From Rattus norvegicus (Eukaryota > Chordata > Mammalia > Rodentia > Muridae), in assembly GCF_036323735.1 (NCBI RefSeq), contig NC_086028.1, positions 21,344,501 to 21,408,500 of the forward strand: 64,000 bases of DNA. The letters are read 5' to 3'. Below the pieces are notes generated by a model, which made no database searches, had not been told where the DNA came from, and saw nothing but the letters and a program-made list of their open reading frames with translations. The translations under genes and the position numbers were made by a program. This document shows positions 59,133 to 64,000 of this stretch, piece after piece; the first letter of the stretch is position 1, and the number at the start of each line of letters is the position of its first letter.

Positions 59133-59248
59133 TTTAAGCTACAAGGCACTGTCAGTGTCGAATGTGAATTCAGGAGGAAGAACATATATTCTGAAACTAT
59201 CCCACAGTCCTGACACCCTGTCATGAAGGTGACGAATCCTGGTGCTCT

Positions 59249-59304
59249 AATGTTTCATTAAATTAAACATGAAATGTTTAATGTTTTGTTAAATTAAACA
59301 TGAA
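59249..59304. repeat. 30-bp AT-rich tandem duplication with inverted arms
   Basis: AATGTTTCATTAAATTAAAC (59249-) recurs 30 bases later as AATGTTTTGTTAAATTAAAC. ATGTTTAAT and ATTAAACAT are 9-bp inverted arms within it. Confidence 0.8.
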
Positions 59305-59429
59305 GCTGTGACTTTGGACCCGAGAAGCAAAGCCTTCCATCAATTCTCCCCATTCCTTCAGGTCACTTTTCAGGTTATAAAAACGGAGATTTGTTTATTT
59401 CCAGCATCGCGTTTCCCTCTGAAGTTAAA

Positions 59430-60060
59430 AGACACTTCCTTCGCGCGTACCTACGAGCGCGCACCGCCAAGCAGCACCATTTAGGGAGGTTTGAAAACAT
59501 GCCTGAGCCTAGTCCTACAGAAAAACAGCTCGCAGACAGCCCCTTCGCCGAGTCTGTCTCGCCTCCTTTCCAACAGTTGGCAACTGCCACCGAGAGGCTT
59601 CTCAAGAACAGAGGTGCGCAGACTTTAGTGAGATCTGAAGCCCATTTTGCAGATGGACACGCTTGTTCCCGGGAAGAGGACTGCTGGCTGAAAACTGTAT
59701 GAAGTAAGAGGAAGAGTAAATCTCTCCCAGTTCCTGAGTCCTTACTCGGGAAGAGAGACGTTGGCAAGGAAAATTAAAACCAGAGCAAAGCACAGGTCGG
59801 ACTTGGACAAGCTTCTGGCAAGGAGGGAGTGTGAGGGCTTGGGGGATGAATGAAAATTGTGGAAGGGGCACTGAAGGCAGCAGGAGCACAGAGGCTGCAC
59901 CAGAGAAGGTGGAAGGAAGCTCCCACAAAAGCGCGCTTCTCTCCCTTCAGCGCCGTGACATTGCTCGCAGCCCTTCGTAGAGCTCTCCATGACATGTCCG
60001 AACGCTACCTTACAAAAGACATTTTGGTGACGCGTTTTAAGTGAAAGCAGCATCGGCAGC
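59430..60060. promoter_or_regulatory. CpG-enriched patch, candidate enhancer or alternative promoter
   Basis: I count roughly 17 CpGs in 59440-59760 and about 12 in 59930-60060, far above the surrounding intron. Clusters include TTCGCGCGTACC and ACGAGCGCGCACCG. Both strands carry open frames over 100 codons here, an effect of composition. No TATA box or recognised first exon could be assigned. Confidence 0.33.
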
Positions 60061-62384
60061 TACGTAGCAAATCAAAAAGGAAAGACAGCTCTGCCCTCAA
60101 ATGAAACTGGCAGATCACACACATGCATTTCTTTTTCCCCATGTGGATTTTAGTGGGTCATTACCGATTTCTAAATAAAACCCCATGATTATCACAGCAC
60201 TGACAGCTTAGAGAGGACTGACCGTCCATCCCTTCCCCAAAGGGCAACTTATTCAACGTCTCCAAAGCCCAAGCTGTTCAGTGGTGAACTCATGCTTCCT
60301 CACCGGCTCCCAGAACTGCTCGAAAGCTTTCGATAGTCCCAGTTTGATAGGTAATGTCTTGCCTGGTGAGAATCCTCTCCCCAACGAGTTACCCAAACCA
60401 GTAGGAATATAATTGACACTTACCATTCTGAAGCTTCATGTCTGTGAGGCAAACTAAATAAATTAAATGGATCCTGCTTTAATCTTCTCTTTTAGACCCC
60501 AAATGCCTTAATCAAAAGGAAAACAGAACAGAACAAAACAAATGTTCCCTGAGGTCCTTTTTCTTAAACCACCAGAGCACAAGCAAAGAAATCGCTACTT
60601 TTTTAAATGGAGTCCCCAAAGCCTATCCCTGAGCACCACAAAAAGAGTGGGAGCCACTTCTAACATCCTCTTAGCCTGTCTTCCCACTCTCTGGCTCTGC
60701 CTTCCTGTCCACCTATGCTGTGTAACCAGGACTATGCATAAGTTACAGTTTGAATTAAAATTAGGACGATGCTTCAAATGCATATTTGGCTTGGCACAAC
60801 TACTGTAAAAATTCCACGCAAAAGCACATCTGATCCCGTCCTGCAAGTGCACAGAGGCTTTTGTGGTCCCCTGTTCTATCCCCAATGCGTACTTCGCTTA
60901 TAAGGCGCGCCTAAGCTATAGGACTTCATTTGGGGTTAGCCGTCCCACAAAGCTCATTTGCTCTCACCATTAAGACAAGCGACTCTAAAAGGCTAGCATG
61001 GTGCTTTTAACTAGGTTTGAGGGGCCAGTCAGGTCTTGTTAGCAACAGCTGCACACTTACCAGGCTCCCAGGGCCTTGACAGGGTTGTCCCAGTCCTTCT
61101 GGGATTGGGACATGAAACGAAATCAACCAATCGTTAGCTGAGACCACACATGCACGCTGCACCAGATTCTCATCCTCCAAATAAAAACGGAAGGGGGAAG
61201 AAAAACCTCCTCCAAAGCTCCTCATCTGTTGGCCTCTCCCTGGCAGATACAGCTCGCCAAGGTCCTGGCTGCACTTTCAAAAAGTACTACTCCATAAAAG
61301 GATTTTAAAGGCTGTGCTGGGAGCCGGGCGTTTCGGCTCCCAGTTTGGCTTCTTCTCTATCAGCATTCCTCGGCAAGCCTGCACAAAGCGGGGTACACTA
61401 CATTATTTATGTCAGCTTTAGGCTCTGGAAAACACACACTGGCATCCTGATTACTAAGAATCCTCGTGGATACAATTAAATTGTTCCCACATACATTCCC
61501 CCCCCCCATCTCTTCCCTGATTCAACCTCTTTCAGAGCAAACAAAAGCACTTTGAGACGTGTCCCAACTCATCTATTAGGAGCCAAGAGAACGCTTGAAA
61601 TATGGCCACTACGGTAGATGAGTGTGGGGAGAAGGTTATGATCATGGAGTGAGCAGAAGACACTCCTGAGAGGAAAGGGCAGGTGATGTTGAGGTGAAGC
61701 CTCCTCAAGTGGCCTCCCAGGGTTAGGGACAGGGACTTGGGAATGCAATGCAAGAGACTACAAAAAGCATTCCAGTGAATTCATGGAAGATTGATTTAGA
61801 ATGGGCTGCCAAGGGGAGTCAGGAATACTGACAGCAAAACCAACCTTCCAAGCTGGATAAAGAGCAATCACGCTCACACGGCAAAGGCTCCTTGGTGCCC
61901 CATTGAAGTCATAGTCCCAGACAGGAAGACCAGAGATTTGGCCAAGTAGAGAAATGATTCAGTCCCCATGTTTCCTCTTCAGTCAAATGAACAATTCCCT
62001 TCTTGTTACAGCTCAATCCTGCATCATGGGCTAGCTCGGCGTATTAGCCACAGGCAAAATGAACTCCACACTGGCATGACGAAGGCAGTGCGATGGCAGG
62101 AACTGGCTCCTTCGGAGTGGGTAGTGAGAGCAATGAAATGTCACCCAGGTCTAGCTGGGGAGTCCCTGCTTGGAGGACAGAGGTAACTTCCCTTTGCAAA
62201 AAGCCCCGGGCACTGCTTGAGTTGGCAGGACCTCACAGTTTAGTTGGCCCATCCGAGCAAGAAGTCAGCCTGGGGAAAGTCACTTGTCTCATCCAAGAAT
62301 GCAAACACGAGGAGGGAAGAGAAACTGGACTTTCTCAAAGGCTTCCCTTGAATGTTGAGTCCTATGATTGTATATGTATACATT

Positions 62385-62387
<3 letters not shown>
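60061..62387. other. Intronic stretch, largely unique
   Basis: About 2.3 kb with no supported gene or clear transposon. A C10-type run lies at 61499-61508. Open frames on both strands lack domains. Confidence 0.45.
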
Positions 62388-62426
<39 letters not shown>

Positions 62427-62448
62427 TACATACATACATATATATATT
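62388..62448. repeat. (CA)n then (CATA)n compound microsatellite
   Basis: About 15 CA units then ACATACATACATA and TATATATA. Confidence 0.95.
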
Positions 62449-63189
62449 TACCACTTCTGATGACTTATTCCCTTCCGAATCAGCTGCCTGTCTTGTTGTC
62501 TCGAAATGGAAGTAATGGCCAGAGGACAGAGTAGAGGTCAGTAGAGGGAGCCCAAACTGGCAAGCCCTGCTTTGATGCACACATTAGCAAAGCAATGGGA
62601 AATGGGTTCCCCAGCAGGAGGCAGCAGAGTTCCCTTAACAATAAGCACTCGGAAGGCAGCCTCACAGGAAAAGCATAGGCCATGCCTGTCCCCACGACAA
62701 AACCACCAGATACCCAGACTTCAGATCAGCAAGGAATGAAGGATGCAAATTTCCCTGAAGACGGCTCCCAGCAGTAGTTGGGATGGATGCTCCAAACCTA
62801 CTTGCCTTTCCTTAAGTGGAGCCTTGGCTGCACACACGGGTACAGCTGTCTCCTTAGCTTGGAGAAGTTGCTCTCAGCTTCTCTAGAACACCAACCACGC
62901 TGTTATTTTTTTCCTTGATTAAGCTCCAGAAGCAAGTAACTAGAACCATAAGGACCAAGGCAGTTCCTCAGGAATCAGATCATTTCACAGTATTATTTAT
63001 TTCTTTAGTAACTAAGCCACAATTAACTTTGAAGCTAACCCCAGGGTAAAATGTATGGCAAGGGTCCCGGGAAGACCTATCTACTGCCCTCAAGTGCGGC
63101 AATGTAAGAATGTCTAGGATCTGCCGGGTATCTGCTAACTCTGTTGTCTTTGACGAGCTGTCCATCTCCCTTGCACTTCAATTTTCTCA
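62449..63189. other. Intronic stretch, nothing recognised
   Basis: Unique-looking sequence. Confidence 0.45.
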
Positions 63190-63335
63190 TCTGGAAACGT
63201 ATTTATCGATGAGTATGTGTTCTCATATACATGCGGCACAGGACAATGAGTGGGTACCAGCCCTTCCCTCCAGTCTGGGGATCGAACTCATGCCATCAGG
63301 CCTGGCAGCAAGCACCTCGACCTGCCTGTACTCGT
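63190..63335 (-). mobile_element. tRNA-derived rodent SINE (B3/B4 group)
   Basis: GTCTGGGGATCGAACTCATG, CCATCAGGCCTGGCAGCAAG and CACCTCGACCTGCC follow the reverse complement of the tRNA-like SINE head with box B. Confidence 0.75.
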
Positions 63336-63914
63336 AGGCTTCTGAGAATTTGGTGAGAAAACCAAATCCTTTGCTAAATCCAAATGACTCTGGCACCCGG
63401 GGAGACCAAATAACCTTCCAAGCGCAGTCATTTGCCTACAGTAAACCCTCAGACGAGTTGCCTCATGGCAGAGGTCTCAGTCAGCACTGAGGAGGAAATA
63501 AAAGCAGGAAGAATTAAGACACGCGTTGTGCAACAAGTATTCTCCGACAAGGAGATTGCACGTTTTCAAAAAAACAACTGGATACCTTTCTGTTGATTAA
63601 ATTGTGAGCTAAAATAACTTTGGAAGTTTGATATCCAGAACAAGTCGGCTCTCTTCTTGACATGGGAAGAGAAAAGTGACCAGGAATCCCAGAAAGTCCC
63701 AGAAAAGCCTCAGTCATTTCCATGCCATTAGCACATCTACTAATCGCTCCTGCTGTCTCCTACTAGGCTTAGGGAGCAACCAACAAGATTTCCAGTCTGA
63801 TTTTCCTATCACTGCCCAGCCAAGGGTTCTGTTCACTGCAGTATCGCTAATTAAATGCAATGCTCATGTGACCAGTACTTGTTTTCCTGAAAAACATAAT
63901 TTCACTTTTCTCTA
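63336..63914. other. Intronic stretch, nothing recognised
   Basis: Unique-looking sequence with TCGCTAATTAAATGCAATGC at 63843-63862. Confidence 0.45.
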
Positions 63915-64000
63915 GAGACAGGGTGTTACCATGCGTCTGATGGGACTAAGCCTGCCCTGGAACTCGCTGTGTAGCCCAGGCTGGCCTCAAAGTCATGACT
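63915..64000 (-). mobile_element. B1 SINE, truncated by the window end
   Basis: AGAGACAGGGTGTTACC, CTGCCCTGGAACTCGCTGTG and TAGCCCAGGCTGGCCTCAAA are the reverse complement of B1; the element continues past base 64000. Confidence 0.9.

Larger units (their letters stand above)
12514..64000 (-). other. Tenm2: Tenm2 intron, upstream of the exon (partial)
   Basis: By gene orientation this is the 3' part of the intron that precedes the exon, at least 51.5 kb long. The preceding coding exon, which should end in the acidic DNENKSDDEN segment, was not found here. The intron mixes interspersed repeats with repeat-poor AT-rich blocks of the kind seen in very long introns of neural genes. An unrecognised non-coding exon or alternative promoter cannot be excluded. 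Confidence 0.75.

Noticed and set aside
59375..59767. 130-codon minus-strand open frame in the CpG patch as an alternative Tenm2 first exon
   Set aside because: No teneurin similarity and no clear donor at its end; kept only as a regulatory candidate.

Overview
This window is mammalian, most likely rat (Rattus) nuclear DNA. A young ID SINE of the tRNA-Ala/BC1 type, plus B1, B3-like and B4-like SINEs, Lx-type L1 tails and dense (CA)n, (GA)n and (TG)n microsatellites, give it a rodent signature. Older L1M, L2, MIR and DNA-transposon fossils lie underneath. There are no operons, bacterial genes, CRISPR arrays or phage genes.

One protein-coding segment can be supported. It is a 210-bp internal exon on the minus strand at 12304-12513, encoding 70 residues of the cytoplasmic N-terminal domain of teneurin-2 (Tenm2/Odz2). 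It has a polypyrimidine tract, a CAG acceptor, a branch-point match and a GTAAGG donor. Both flanking introns are phase 1, so the exon is a frame-neutral cassette. The rest of the window then reads as two large introns of Tenm2: more than 51 kb upstream in the gene (12514-64000) and more than 12 kb downstream (1-12303).

Layout: 1-5.4 kb holds old and rodent L1 pieces and a SINE. 5.4-12.3 kb is mostly unique sequence with B3-like and B4-like SINEs and an AT-rich, probably conserved block near 10.5-11.3 kb. The exon is at 12.3-12.5 kb, and an L2 fossil follows it. 14-24 kb is rich in SINEs, MIRs and rodent repeats and includes the ID element. 28-31.2 kb is an L1 cluster. 33.2-34.0, 39.2-39.9, 42.2-43.1, 45.5-45.7, 48.8-49.2, 53.6-53.9 and 58.6-59.0 kb are repeat-poor, TAAT-rich blocks that look like conserved non-coding (enhancer-type) DNA. 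55-56 kb has two compound microsatellites in inverted orientation. 59.4-60.1 kb is a local CpG-rich patch. 60-64 kb is largely unique, ending in a B1 cut by the window edge.

I found no undescribed biological system. The points most worth a second look are the inverted microsatellite pair, several perfect short palindromes inside repeat-poor blocks, the CpG-rich patch, a perfect DR1 nuclear-receptor motif overlapping the splice acceptor, and a ~120-bp sequence present twice 7.5 kb apart. Boundaries of old repeats are approximate because they were read by eye.
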